From JABWBJ01 sp036507855 (GTDB taxonomy: Bacteria > Gemmatimonadota > Gemmatimonadetes > Gemmatimonadales > Gemmatimonadaceae): a stretch of DNA of 50,538 nucleotides. A model generated the notes under the pieces. It searched no databases. It had not been told where the DNA came from and saw only the letters and a list, made by a program, of their open reading frames with translations. Where the stretch lies: assembly GCA_036507855.1 (NCBI GenBank), contig DATCIJ010000088.1, forward strand, positions 1 to 50,538, read 5' to 3'. Positions 1-10,297 of the stretch are shown piece after piece. Each line of letters opens with the position of its first letter. Positions within the stretch are counted from its first letter, which is position 1. The translations under genes and the position numbers were made by a program.

Positions 1-498
1 AAGCCAAGCCACCGGGGAACAGTGACGCTGGTACGCGAAATGGTACGACGGGCCGAGGAGGTCGACCGAGTGCTTGGAATCGACGAGATCATGCGGACGC
101 TGCCGCACCGCTATCCTTTCCTCCTGGTGGATCGGATCCTCGAGTACGAAGCGGGGAAGCGCGTGGTGGGACTGAAGAACGTCACCATCAACGAACCCTT
201 CTTTCAGGGACACTTCCCGGGTCACGCCATCATGCCGGGCGTGCTGATCATAGAGGCGATGGCTCAGGTGGGAGGTATGCTGCTGATGGCGACGTCGCAC
301 CAGGGCGACAAGGTCGTGTACTTCACTTCGCTGGACAACGTGAAATGGCGGAAGCCGGTCCGGCCCGGAGACCAGCTGATCTTCGAGCTGGATGTGGTTC
401 AGATCCGGGGCGTGATGTGCAAGATGCGCGGCGTGGCGAAAGTCGACGGAAACGTGGTTGCCGAGGCGGACATGGCGGCCATGTTGCGTGATCGATGA
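1..498 (+). CDS. fabZ: FabZ domain, probable C-terminal part of an LpxC-FabZ fusion (partial)
   Basis: 3-hydroxyacyl-ACP dehydratase of fatty acid synthesis (hot-dog fold, cytoplasm). Counting from the GTG at 22, the conserved PHRYPFLLVDR segment is at residues 28-38 and the active-site block runs from about 63, with catalytic His64 (GHFPGH) and Glu78 (IIEAMAQ). The frame stays open upstream to the window edge, and residues before the GTG (KPSHRGTV) resemble the C-terminal tail of LpxC. Bifunctional LpxC/FabZ proteins are known in Bacteroidetes and related phyla, so I annotate this as the 3' end of such a fusion. A free-standing FabZ starting at 22 or at the ATG at 40 is the alternative. The stop overlaps the lpxA start (ATGA), so the two are translationally coupled at the head of a lipid A operon. 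Confidence 0.85.
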   Translation, partial: KPSHRGTVTLVREMVRRAEEVDRVLGIDEIMRTLPHRYPFLLVDRILEYEAGKRVVGLKNVTINEPFFQGHFPGHAIMPGVLIIEAMAQVGGMLLMATSHQGDKVVYFTSLDNVKWRKPVRPGDQLIFELDVVQIRGVMCKMRGVAKVDGNVVAEADMAAMLRDR

Positions 499-1268
499 CC
501 ACGATTCATCCAACCGCGATCATCTCGGACACGGCGCAGCTCGGGAGCAACGTTCAGGTCGGACCGGGTGCGATTGTCGGAGAGGCCTGCGAGGTTGGAG
601 ACGACTGCATACTCGAAGCCCGCTCGGTCCTCGAGCGCAACGTGAGACTCGCGTCAGGCGTGCGGGTGGGCATTGGCTCCGTTCTTGGCGGCGATCCGCA
701 GGACCTCAAGTTCAAGGGGGAGGAGACCTGGGTCGAGATCGGCGAACGGACGCGGATCCGCGAGTACACCACGATCAATCGCGGAACCTCGCAATCGTTC
801 CGCACCACCGTGGGAAAAGACTGCTTCCTCATGTCGTACGTGCACCTCGCGCACGACTGTCATCTCGGCGACGGAGTCATCATCTCGAACGGGACGCAAC
901 TGGCGGGACACGTGACGATCGAAGATCGCGCGATTCTCTCCGGCCTTGTGGCCGTTCATCAGTTCGTGAAGATAGGGAAGCATTCGTTTGTCGGTGGCTG
1001 CTCGCGGGTCGCGAAGGACGTGCCTCCCTTCCTGAAGGCCGTGGGCAATCCGGTCAAGCTGTACGGGCTGAACAGCGTGGGCCTGCAGCGCTCGGGATTC
1101 GATGAGAGTGTCATCCGCGAGTTGAAGCGCGCCTACCGGCTGTTTTTCCGGTCGGAGCTGAATGTCTCCCAGGCCCGGGCGAAAGCGGCCACTGAACTGA
1201 CGCTCTCTCCCGAGGTGGACCATTTCCTCCGATTCCTCGGCGACAGCGACCGGGGGATCATCATCTGA
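495..1268 (+). CDS. lpxA: UDP-N-acetylglucosamine O-acyltransferase LpxA
   Basis: First committed acylation of lipid A synthesis: transfers a 3-hydroxyacyl group from ACP to UDP-GlcNAc in the cytoplasm. The 257-residue length is standard. Hexapeptide repeats of a left-handed beta helix are visible from about residue 5 (IHPTAIIS, AQLGSNVQVG). The catalytic histidine is in the AHDC motif (His120). The C-terminal helical part (IRELKRAYRLFFRS) is typical of LpxA and argues against LpxD. The ATG overlaps the preceding stop by ATGA. The next reading frame follows almost directly. Confidence 0.95.
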   Translation: MTTIHPTAIISDTAQLGSNVQVGPGAIVGEACEVGDDCILEARSVLERNVRLASGVRVGIGSVLGGDPQDLKFKGEETWVEIGERTRIREYTTINRGTSQSFRTTVGKDCFLMSYVHLAHDCHLGDGVIISNGTQLAGHVTIEDRAILSGLVAVHQFVKIGKHSFVGGCSRVAKDVPPFLKAVGNPVKLYGLNSVGLQRSGFDESVIRELKRAYRLFFRSELNVSQARAKAATELTLSPEVDHFLRFLGDSDRGIII

Positions 1269-1291
1269 GCGCGGCGCCAACGCGGATTGGC

Positions 1292-2272
1292 GTGGTTGGC
1301 GCCGGCGTGCTCGGCTTCCATCACGTCCGCATCCTGCGAGACCTGGAAGGAGCGCGCTTCGTTGGATTTCACGAGGCCCGCCCGGACCGCGCTGAGCAGG
1401 TGAGTCGGGAGCTGGGCGTTCGGTCGTTTCCGGACGTGCCGTCGCTGGTGGAGGAGTGCGACGCGCTGACCATTGTCGTGCCGACGCCCTCGCATCATGC
1501 TGTTGCCCGCGTGGCGCTGGAGCGCGGCCGCCATCTCCTGATCGAGAAACCGCTCACGGCGACGCTGGCTGAAGCGGACGAACTCCTGGCGATAGCACAA
1601 CGGACCGGCGCGCTGGTGCAGACGGGCCACGTCGAGCGGTTCAACCGCGCCATCCGCGGCGCGCAGGCGTACGTGGACCGGCCGCGCTTCATCGAGAGCG
1701 ACCGCCTTGCCCCGTTCAGTCCGCGTGGCGCGGACGTCGCGGTGGTGCTCGACCTGATGATTCACGACATCGACCTGATCCTGACGCTCGTCGGTGAGCG
1801 TGTCGAGCAGGTTCAGGCCGTAGGCGTCCCGATCCTCACGCCGTTCGTCGACATTGCCAACGCCCGGCTCGTCTTCTCGTCAGGCGCCGTGGCGAACATC
1901 ACGGCCAGTCGCGTGTCGCGGGAGCGCATGCGCAAGCTCCGCATCTTTCAGCCGAGCGGGTATATCTCGCTCGACCTGGCGAGCGGGGACGGCGAGTTCT
2001 ACCGCCTCCGGAAGGAGCTCGACCTGGGCGAGCTGGCGCGCGCGCCCCAGGCGTTGGAGGCGTTCGTGGAGCGCATCGCCATCAGCGCGCCGGAAGGTGA
2101 GCCGCTCCGCCTCGAGTTCGAGAGTTTCCTCGCGGCGGTGCAGGGGCGAGCGGCGGTGACCGTGAGTGGTCGTGCCGGACGGGATGCGCTCGATGTGGCG
2201 TTGCGCATCCAGTCGGAGATCGAGCGCACGCTGAAGGCGCTCGGGCCGGCCGGTGGAACGCCCCGTGCGTGA
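1292..2272 (+). CDS. Gfo/Idh/MocA-family NAD(P)-dependent oxidoreductase (GnnA-like position)
   Basis: Dinucleotide-binding sugar oxidoreductase family. The N-terminal Rossmann glycine motif (VGAGVLG) starts at residue 2, the family EKP motif is at 85-87 (LLIEKPL), and a conserved MIHDIDL segment lies in the C-terminal domain. The first beta strand (TRIGVV) is encoded upstream of the GTG at 1292, so translation probably starts nearer the lpxA stop, perhaps at a non-standard CTG at 1265. It sits between lpxA and lpxB. In Acidithiobacillus and Leptospira, the Gfo/Idh enzyme GnnA works with the aminotransferase GnnB to make 3-amino lipid A. No aminotransferase is adjacent here, so that role is only a possibility. 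Confidence 0.8.
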   Translation: MVGAGVLGFHHVRILRDLEGARFVGFHEARPDRAEQVSRELGVRSFPDVPSLVEECDALTIVVPTPSHHAVARVALERGRHLLIEKPLTATLAEADELLAIAQRTGALVQTGHVERFNRAIRGAQAYVDRPRFIESDRLAPFSPRGADVAVVLDLMIHDIDLILTLVGERVEQVQAVGVPILTPFVDIANARLVFSSGAVANITASRVSRERMRKLRIFQPSGYISLDLASGDGEFYRLRKELDLGELARAPQALEAFVERIAISAPEGEPLRLEFESFLAAVQGRAAVTVSGRAGRDALDVALRIQSEIERTLKALGPAGGTPRA

Positions 2273-3377
2273 GGTGATGATCGTCGCCGGAGAGGCGTCC
2301 GGTGACTTGCACGCGGCCGGCCTCGCGGCGGCGTTGAGGGACCGACAGCCCGAGTGGCGCCTGACGGGAATGGGTGGCGCGCGAATGGCGGCGGCGGGCG
2401 TCAAGATGCTCGAGCGAACCGACGCCACGGCCGTGATGGGGTTCGTGGAGGTGGTGCGGACCATTCCGCACCATCTCTCCCTGTTGAAGACGTTCCGTCG
2501 CCGGCTCGAGTCGGGGGCGGTGAGTTGCCTGGTGACGATCGATTACCCGGGCTTCAACCTGCGACTGGCGGCAATGGCACGCGCGGCAGGCGTGCCGGTG
2601 CTCTACTACATCGTGCCGCAGGTGTGGGCGTGGGGCGCTGACCGGTTGCCGAAGATGGCCTCCGTGATCACGAAGGCGGCGGTGATACTGCCGTTCGAGG
2701 AGGAACTCCTTCGCGCTCACGGCATCGATGCCCGGTTCGTGGGTCACCCGCTCCTGGATCGTGTCGCCGGCATGCCCAGCCGTGATGCCGCGCGCTCGGC
2801 GTTAGGCGTGCCTGACGAGGCGCCGGTCCTGGCGCTCTTTCCGGGCAGCCGCCAGCAGGAGATTGACCGGCACCTCGACGACTTTGTGCGAACCGCCGCC
2901 CTGCTCGAACGCGGACATCCGGGTCTCCACGTGCTGGTCGCGACGGCCCCCGGCGTGGTCGTTCCCTCCGACCGGTGTCCGTACCGGCAGGTGACGGAAT
3001 CCTCCCTCGCGGTGCTGCGCGCCGCGGACGCCGCGGTGTGCAAGAGCGGCACTACCACGCTCGAGGCGGCCGTGGCCGGATGTCCCTTGGTGGTTGCGTA
3101 CCGAACCAGCCGCTGGACCCATGCGATCGCCCGCCGCGTCGTGCGCATCCCGCGCATCGGGCTGGTCAACGTCGTGGCCGGCCGCGAGGTGGCGCGCGAG
3201 TTCGTGCAATCCGCCGTGGTGCCCGAGGCGATGGCTGAGGCGGTGTCGCCGCTCCTGGCAAGCGACAGTCCGGAGCGGGCGCGGATGGAACGCGATCTCG
3301 CGGACGTGCGCGACCGGCTTGGCGCGCCCGGAGCCGCGGGGAGAGTCGCCGAGATGGCGGAGTCGCTCGCCGGATGA
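2253..3377 (+). CDS. lpxB: Lipid-A-disaccharide synthase LpxB
   Basis: Glycosyltransferase family 19 enzyme that joins UDP-2,3-diacylglucosamine and lipid X into the lipid A disaccharide at the inner membrane. The 374-residue length fits. Visible family motifs are GEASGD near residue 14, TIDYPGFN near 95, the YIVPQVWAWG block, FPGSRQQEI and the C-terminal KSGTTTLEAA nucleotide-sugar site. The GTG start lies inside the end of the preceding gene (20-nt overlap). A rare TTA leucine codon sits within a CGTTAGGC octamer at 2800. Confidence 0.95.
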   Translation: MERPVREVMIVAGEASGDLHAAGLAAALRDRQPEWRLTGMGGARMAAAGVKMLERTDATAVMGFVEVVRTIPHHLSLLKTFRRRLESGAVSCLVTIDYPGFNLRLAAMARAAGVPVLYYIVPQVWAWGADRLPKMASVITKAAVILPFEEELLRAHGIDARFVGHPLLDRVAGMPSRDAARSALGVPDEAPVLALFPGSRQQEIDRHLDDFVRTAALLERGHPGLHVLVATAPGVVVPSDRCPYRQVTESSLAVLRAADAAVCKSGTTTLEAAVAGCPLVVAYRTSRWTHAIARRVVRIPRIGLVNVVAGREVAREFVQSAVVPEAMAEAVSPLLASDSPERARMERDLADVRDRLGAPGAAGRVAEMAESLAG

Positions 3378-4039
3378 CTGAACGCCTGCCTGACGATACC
3401 GCTTCAGGACGAGGACGCCGGTTCCGCGTTGCCGTCGTCAGCGCCCTCGGCGGCCTTATCATCAGGCTCCTCGGCCTGACGTGGCGCGTGCGACGCGTGG
3501 GCGGCGAGACGTTCGATGCCATGCTGCATCGCGGGGAACCATTCATCGTCGTCTTCTGGCACGGGGAGATCGTGCCGGTCACCTGGGTGCATCGTCACCG
3601 GGGAATCGCTCCGCTGATCAGCCGGCACGCCGATGGGGAAGTGATCTCGCGGATTGTGGAGGGGCTCGGTTATCGCACCGTTCGCGGGTCGACCACACGC
3701 GGCGGCGTCCGCGCGCTGCTGGAAACGGCGCAGCGTGTGAAGGAGGGTTTTACCGTCGGCTTCACGCCGGATGGGCCTCGGGGACCGCGCCACGTGTTCG
3801 CGCCCGGGGCCCTGATCGTCGCGCAGCGGACGGGCCGGCCAATCGTTGCGCTGGGGGCGACCGCCTCACGCGCGTGGCGACTGCGATCGTGGGACCGACA
3901 CCTGGTGCCGAAGCCATTCGCGACGGTGACCATTCGATACTCCGAGCCGCAGTACGTGCGCACCGCCCAGGCGCGGGACGCGGTGCAGGAGCAGGCGCGG
4001 TTCGAGGAAATCCTCGGGTCGCTCGCGGATCGCTCGTGA
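3374..4039 (+). CDS. Lysophospholipid/lipid A acyltransferase-like protein, DUF374 family
   Basis: DUF374 members belong to the LPLAT acyltransferase fold and are often encoded next to lpxK. The 221-residue protein shows an N-terminal hydrophobic helix (ALGGLIIRLLGLTW), an HX-acidic-type catalytic site in the block VVFWHGE, and the FTPDGPRGPRHVFAPGA segment characteristic of the family. It is coupled by ATGA to lpxB and by GTGA to lpxK. A role in late acylation of lipid A or Kdo-lipid A is inferred from this neighbourhood; the acyl donor and acceptor cannot be read from sequence. Confidence 0.8.
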   Translation: MTERLPDDTASGRGRRFRVAVVSALGGLIIRLLGLTWRVRRVGGETFDAMLHRGEPFIVVFWHGEIVPVTWVHRHRGIAPLISRHADGEVISRIVEGLGYRTVRGSTTRGGVRALLETAQRVKEGFTVGFTPDGPRGPRHVFAPGALIVAQRTGRPIVALGATASRAWRLRSWDRHLVPKPFATVTIRYSEPQYVRTAQARDAVQEQARFEEILGSLADRS

Positions 4040-5067
4040 AGCAGATCGCCGAAGCCACCTGGAACAGCCAGACCGGTTGGGCGGCGTTGGCGCGCGCGGT
4101 TCTTGCGCCGGCGTCGATGGCCTATCACGCGGTCACCTCGGCACGCAACGCGTTGTACGACCGAGGCACGTTGTCCGTCGCGCGGACGGCCATACCCGTG
4201 GTCAGCATTGGCAACCTCGCGGTCGGCGGCACGGGGAAGACGCCGGTGGCCGCGTGGATGGCGTCACAGCTGCGCTCACGCGGCGCCCGGCCAGCCATCG
4301 TCATGCGGGGATACGGCGATGATGAACCCCTGGTGCACCGACTGCTGAACCCCGAATTGCCGGTGATCGTGAACGCCGATCGAGTCGCCGCGGTGCGTGA
4401 GGCGGCGGCGTCCGGCTGCGACGTGGCGATCCTGGACGATGCGTTTCAACATCGCCGCATCGCGCGCATGGAGGATGTCGTGCTGGTGAGCGCGGATCGC
4501 TGGCGCGAGCCGGTGCGGCTCCTGCCCTCGGGACCATGGCGGGAACCACCGGCGTCGCTGTCGCGCGCGACGATGGTGATGGTCACTCGTAAGGCAGCGG
4601 ACCGCGCCGATGCGCACGCGCTCATGCGACGCCTTGCTCCGCTGACGGGCACCGGTGCGGGCGCGGTCGCCCTGCTGGAGCTGGATGCCCTGCACGACGC
4701 AGTTACCGGAGCGGTGCGCCCGTTGTCTGATATTCGAGGGACGGCAGTTCTCGTTGCCGCCGGCATTGGCGATCCCGATTCCCTGGCGGCACAACTGCAG
4801 CTCGCTGGCGCCCGCGTCGAGATGCGGGGGTTTCCCGACCATCATGTCTATGATTCGTCTGACATCGCACGGCTGGCACGGGAAGCAAGTGGCGTTGATC
4901 ACATGCTCTGCACTCTGAAGGACGGAGTCAAGCTTGGCCCACGCTGGCCTCGCGAAGCACCAACGCTTTGGTATGTTTCACTGCGCTGCAGGATCGAGGT
5001 CGGTGGGGCGGAGGTTTCCGCGCTCCTCGACCGGGTGAGCGCGGCGCGTCAATCGCAAATCAAATAG
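4036..5067 (+). CDS. lpxK: Tetraacyldisaccharide 4'-kinase LpxK
   Basis: Phosphorylates the 4' position of the lipid A disaccharide at the inner membrane. I place the start at the GTG that overlaps the previous stop (GTGA); this gives 343 residues with an N-terminal amphipathic segment. The P-loop is at about 59-70 (GNLAVGGTGKTP). The DDAFQHRRI motif typical of LpxK follows at about 135. Longer reading upstream in this frame only shadows the DUF374 gene. This is the last gene of the lipid A block; a 38-nt gap follows. Confidence 0.93.
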   Translation: MKQIAEATWNSQTGWAALARAVLAPASMAYHAVTSARNALYDRGTLSVARTAIPVVSIGNLAVGGTGKTPVAAWMASQLRSRGARPAIVMRGYGDDEPLVHRLLNPELPVIVNADRVAAVREAAASGCDVAILDDAFQHRRIARMEDVVLVSADRWREPVRLLPSGPWREPPASLSRATMVMVTRKAADRADAHALMRRLAPLTGTGAGAVALLELDALHDAVTGAVRPLSDIRGTAVLVAAGIGDPDSLAAQLQLAGARVEMRGFPDHHVYDSSDIARLAREASGVDHMLCTLKDGVKLGPRWPREAPTLWYVSLRCRIEVGGAEVSALLDRVSAARQSQIK

Positions 5068-5105
5068 ACGCCAGGAGACTGGCGCCTCCACGACTCATTG
5101 AGCCC

Positions 5106-6413
<1,308 letters not shown>

Positions 6414-6440
6414 CGAGTCACGTACCGGTCTCTCCGGGTC

Positions 6441-6905
6441 ATGAAGTTCCGCATCGCAGCGGTCGGGAGACCGGCCGCCGGACCGCTGCGTGACGCCATC
6501 GCGGATTACGAGGCGCGGGCATCCCGGTACTGGCCGATCGAACTGATCGAAGTCCGCGCCGAGCCGGCGCGGTCACGGTCACCGGCGGAAGTGCGTCGAA
6601 TCGAGGGAGCGCGGTTGCTCGAGCACGCGACCGGCACGGTGGTGGCGCTCGATGAACGCGGCCGATCGATGTCCACCGAGACATTCGCGAAATGGGTCAC
6701 CGAGCGGCGCGATCGTGCCGAGGACACGACGTTCATTGTTGGCGGCGCGTTCGGTCTCGACGCCAGCGTGCGCGACAAGGCGTCGCTCGTGCTTTCCCTT
6801 TCGCCGTGGACGCTCCCGCACGAGGTCGCGCGGCTGCTGCTCGCCGAGCAGTTGTACCGGGCCGGCACGATTCAGCGGGGCGAACCTTATCACAAGGGAG
6901 CATGA
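6441..6905 (+). CDS. rlmH: 23S rRNA pseudouridine-1915 N3-methyltransferase RlmH
   Basis: SPOUT-class methyltransferase acting on helix 69 of assembled 70S ribosomes. The 154-residue length is exact for the family. The trefoil-knot SAM site is visible as IVGGAFGL, followed by the conserved C-terminal block LPHEVARLLLAEQLYRA and a YHKG end. It starts 27 nt after gdhA, and 181 nt without a recognisable gene follow. Confidence 0.95.
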   Translation: MKFRIAAVGRPAAGPLRDAIADYEARASRYWPIELIEVRAEPARSRSPAEVRRIEGARLLEHATGTVVALDERGRSMSTETFAKWVTERRDRAEDTTFIVGGAFGLDASVRDKASLVLSLSPWTLPHEVARLLLAEQLYRAGTIQRGEPYHKGA

Positions 6906-7086
6906 GCCATGGCTCGGGCTCCGGGACGTGTCCCTCCCGCAGGGTGGCGCGGGCGGCGAGATTAGGTGCTGACGCGCCAGTCGTCGCGGCGGCCCCCACT
7001 CAGATGAATCACTCCCGTCTGCCATCGGATTCCCTGCGTCCTTTCGCCCGATGTTGCCAGCCGTGGGTGCGAGGGGAGGCTGTGCG

Positions 7087-8661
7087 GTGAGCGGCGTCCG
7101 GATCGAGCCTGCGGCCCTCGGAGGAGCCCCGCTTTCCCGGCTCGCGCAGGCGGGGCTGGCGCCGAAGGAATGGTATTCGCAGCGCCCTCAGACACCCGAC
7201 GACTGGCGACGTCGTGCCGACCGGGTGCGCGGGTCAGTGCCTTCCGGGTGGCGCGACGCCCTTGCCGCGGCATTCGGCGACTCGTCAGGCGCGGCAGCGG
7301 ATCGTCTCGGGCGCGTGGCGGAGGGCAAGGGTGTCGTCGTGACGACGGGGCAGCAGCCAGGGTTGTTCGGCGGCCCGGTGTACACGTGGAGCAAGGCGGT
7401 ATCGGCACTGGCACTGGCTGACGCGATCGAAAAGCACACCGGAGTACCCGCCGCCCCGGTCTTCTGGGCGGGCACGGACGACAGTGACTTCGCGGAAGCG
7501 TCGTATACGATGCTGTCCCGGACTGGAGGCGCCGATCGCGTCGCCATCGAGTCGACGCGACCCGAGGGAACACGAATGGCGGACGTTCCACTGCCGGACA
7601 TGAGTGGAGCGCTGGATCGCCTGGCTGCTGCCTGCGGATCCGTCGCTGACGGACGGGCGCTGCAGTACGCGCGCGAGGCATACGCCCCGCCGGCGACGGT
7701 GGGCAGCGCGTACGTGACGTTGCTCCGTGCCCTTCTGGAGCCCATGGGCATCGCCGTACTCGATTCGGCACATGCTGCCGTGACGCGGACCGCGCATCCC
7801 CTGCTGCTGCGGGCCCTGCACGAACGGGAGCGCATCGCCCAAGCCCTGTCGGTGCGCTCGGCGGCCATTGCGGCCGCAGGCCATGTCCCGCAGGTCACGG
7901 ACCTGGACACCCTGACCCTGGTGTTCGAGCGGCGGGGACTGCGGCGCGAGCGCATTGCCAGAGCGCGGGCCGCGGTGGCGGCGGCCACCGCCGAAGCCGG
8001 GTCGCTTTCGCCTAACGTCCTTCTCCGTCCCGTCGTCGAACGCGCGCTCTTGCCCACCGTCGGCTACGTCGCGGGTCCGGGCGAAATCGCCTATTTCGCC
8101 CAGGTCTCGGCCGTGGCGGACGCGATCGACATCGATGTTCCGCTGGCGCTGCCACGGTGGAGTGCTACGCTCGTCGAACCGCACATCGCTGACATCATGG
8201 CGCGATACCGCCTGCAGATCGAGGATTTCGCCGATCCGCACGCGCTCGAGACGCGCCTGGCTCGTGAGGCATGGCCGGCTGGAGTGGCGAAGGCCATGGA
8301 GCAGCTGCGCCGGGACCTGGCGGAGCGACTGGCCGGTGTTCGCGCCTCGCTGCAGGGCCTGGACGGCCTTGCGCCGTCGGCGACGGTGGACGGCACGGGC
8401 CGGGCGCTGGACTGGCGACTCAGCCGGCTCGAGCGACGCATCAGTGCCGCGGTCAAGTCGCGCGAGACGTCGCTCATGCGCGACCTGGCGACCGTGCGAG
8501 GTTCGCTTTTCCCGGGCGGCGTCAGGCAGGAGCGCGCCCTCAATCTCATCCCGCTCCTCGCTCGCCACGGCGTCGGCCTGCTGGACGAACTGCGCGGAAG
8601 CGCCGCGGCACACGCCAACTCGCTCCTGTCCACGGCGACCGAGTCCGCCGTCGCATCGTGA
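7087..8661 (+). CDS. bshC: Bacillithiol biosynthesis cysteine-adding enzyme BshC
   Basis: Putative ligase adding cysteine to GlcN-malate in the last step of bacillithiol synthesis. It is 524 residues from the GTG at 7087, which is preceded at good spacing by a purine-rich ribosome site (GAGGGGAGG); the ATG at 7051 is the alternative. Family segments include VVTTGQQPGLFGGPVYTWSKA near residue 90, then VFWAGTDDSDFAEA, and a C-terminal coiled-coil-rich region (RLERRISAAVKSRET). bshA and bshB are not in the window. The GTGA overlap with murJ suggests a shared operon. Confidence 0.92.
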   Translation: MSGVRIEPAALGGAPLSRLAQAGLAPKEWYSQRPQTPDDWRRRADRVRGSVPSGWRDALAAAFGDSSGAAADRLGRVAEGKGVVVTTGQQPGLFGGPVYTWSKAVSALALADAIEKHTGVPAAPVFWAGTDDSDFAEASYTMLSRTGGADRVAIESTRPEGTRMADVPLPDMSGALDRLAAACGSVADGRALQYAREAYAPPATVGSAYVTLLRALLEPMGIAVLDSAHAAVTRTAHPLLLRALHERERIAQALSVRSAAIAAAGHVPQVTDLDTLTLVFERRGLRRERIARARAAVAAATAEAGSLSPNVLLRPVVERALLPTVGYVAGPGEIAYFAQVSAVADAIDIDVPLALPRWSATLVEPHIADIMARYRLQIEDFADPHALETRLAREAWPAGVAKAMEQLRRDLAERLAGVRASLQGLDGLAPSATVDGTGRALDWRLSRLERRISAAVKSRETSLMRDLATVRGSLFPGGVRQERALNLIPLLARHGVGLLDELRGSAAAHANSLLSTATESAVAS

Positions 8662-10295
8662 CATCCGGGACGCAGCCGGACGGCGCACCGGCGCCAGCCC
8701 CTCCCAGGGGGATGTCCGGCGGCCAGGCAGCGACGCTCGTTGGGGCAGGGATCGGTGTCAGCCGGCTGCTCGGACTCGTCAGGCAGCGCGTCTTCGCCTT
8801 CTTTCTCGGGTCATCCGACGCAGCCGACGCATTCACGGCCGCGTTCCGGATCCCCAACATGCTGCAGAACCTCCTCGGGGAAGGAGTGCTTTCGGCTTCG
8901 CTGATCCCGGTATACGCCGGCCTCAACGCGAGAGGCGACGAGGAGGGGCGGCGCGAGGTTGCGAGTGCTGTGCTCGCGCTTCTCTCGCTGGTGATCGCGA
9001 TCGTTGTCCTGCTTGGCGTTCTGTTCGCGCCGCAGATCACATCCGTAATCGCCGTCGGGTACGAGGGCGAGAAGCTGGCGCTCACGACGCATCTCGTGCG
9101 CATCCTGTTCCCCGGCGCGGGCCTCCTGGTGCTCTCGGCGTGGTGCCTCGGAGTGCTGAACGCGCACGGCCGCTTCTTCCTCGCCTACGCGTCGGCCGCG
9201 TTCTGGAACGTCGCCATGATCTCGACGCTGCTGTATTTCGGCGGACGAAGCGGGCAGGAGGAGCTCGTCGGCTGGCTCGCCTGGGGCTCGGTGGGTGGCT
9301 GCTTCCTGCAACTCGCCGCGCAGGTTCCCGGCGTGATGGCCGTGCTGGGGGGCCTGAGGATGCGGTGGGAGCGGCATCGCGCTGACGTCTCGACGGTGGT
9401 GCGCAACTTTGTTCCCGTGTTCTTCGGGCGCGGCGTCACGCAGCTCAGCGGCTTTATCGACACGATGATCGCGTCACTGCCCGTGCTGGGCACGGGTGCG
9501 CAGTCGACGCTGATCTACGCTCAACTCATCTACGGACTTCCGGTCAGCCTGTTCGGCATGGCCGTCTCGGCGGCAGAGCTGCCCGCGATGGCCAGCGTCG
9601 TCGGCCATGAAGCAGAAGTCGCCTCGGTTCTTCGCGCCAGGCTCGCCGACGGCCTGCGGCGCATCGCCTTCTTCGTTGTTCCCTCGGCCGTGGCATTCGT
9701 GGCGCTGGGGGACCAGCTGGCCGAACTCGTGTACGGCGGCGGCAAGTTCGGTCCTGACCAGGTGCGTTGGGTCTGGGCGGTCCTTGCCGGGGCCGCTGTT
9801 GGCCTCGTCGCAACCACCCTGGGACGTCTCTACTCGTCCGCCTTCTACGCCCTGCGCGATACACGCACGCCGCTGAGGTACGCGCTGGTGCGCGTGACGA
9901 CCTCGATCAGCCTCGGCGCGACGCTGGCGGTGTACGGACCCCGATGGGTCGGGATAGACGGGAAGTGGGGCGTGGCAGGAATCACCGTTGCCGCCGGCAT
10001 CGCGGGCTGGCTCGAGTTCGCGCTGCTGCGCCGGGCGCTCGCGCGGCGCCTGGGGCGCGTGGAACTCCCTGCACGGACTCTCGGCGTCCTGTGGGGAGCC
10101 GCGGCCCTGGCGGCGGCTCTCGCGTGCGGGGCGCGGTTGTTGAACGCCGAGGCTCCCATGCTGGTACGAACGGTCCTGGTTCTGGGTATCTATGGCATGA
10201 CTTACTGGCTGGTCACGTGGAAGGCGGGGATCCCCGAGGCCGTGGCGCTGCGGGACCGCGTGTTCCGGAGTCGGCGGTGGGCGGGGAGACGTTAG
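8658..10295 (+). CDS. murJ: Lipid II flippase MurJ
   Basis: MOP-superfamily membrane flippase that moves lipid II across the inner membrane. The start is placed at the GTG overlapping the bshC stop (GTGA); the ATG at 8712 is the alternative and is where homology begins (MSGGQAATLVGAGIG). Motifs include SRLLGLVRQRVFA, DAFTAAFRIPNMLQNLLGEG and GVTQLSGFIDTMIAS. About 14 hydrophobic segments run to the C-terminus. It ends with TAG inside a CGTTAGGC octamer just before uvrC. Confidence 0.93.
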   Translation: MTSGTQPDGAPAPAPPRGMSGGQAATLVGAGIGVSRLLGLVRQRVFAFFLGSSDAADAFTAAFRIPNMLQNLLGEGVLSASLIPVYAGLNARGDEEGRREVASAVLALLSLVIAIVVLLGVLFAPQITSVIAVGYEGEKLALTTHLVRILFPGAGLLVLSAWCLGVLNAHGRFFLAYASAAFWNVAMISTLLYFGGRSGQEELVGWLAWGSVGGCFLQLAAQVPGVMAVLGGLRMRWERHRADVSTVVRNFVPVFFGRGVTQLSGFIDTMIASLPVLGTGAQSTLIYAQLIYGLPVSLFGMAVSAAELPAMASVVGHEAEVASVLRARLADGLRRIAFFVVPSAVAFVALGDQLAELVYGGGKFGPDQVRWVWAVLAGAAVGLVATTLGRLYSSAFYALRDTRTPLRYALVRVTTSISLGATLAVYGPRWVGIDGKWGVAGITVAAGIAGWLEFALLRRALARRLGRVELPARTLGVLWGAAALAAALACGARLLNAEAPMLVRTVLVLGIYGMTYWLVTWKAGIPEAVALRDRVFRSRRWAGRR

Positions 10296-10297
10296 GC

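Noticed and set aside
3481..4035. N-terminal extension of LpxK by 185 residues
   Set aside because: The extension is the out-of-frame shadow of the acyltransferase gene; the family starts near the GTG at 4036, which overlaps the previous stop.
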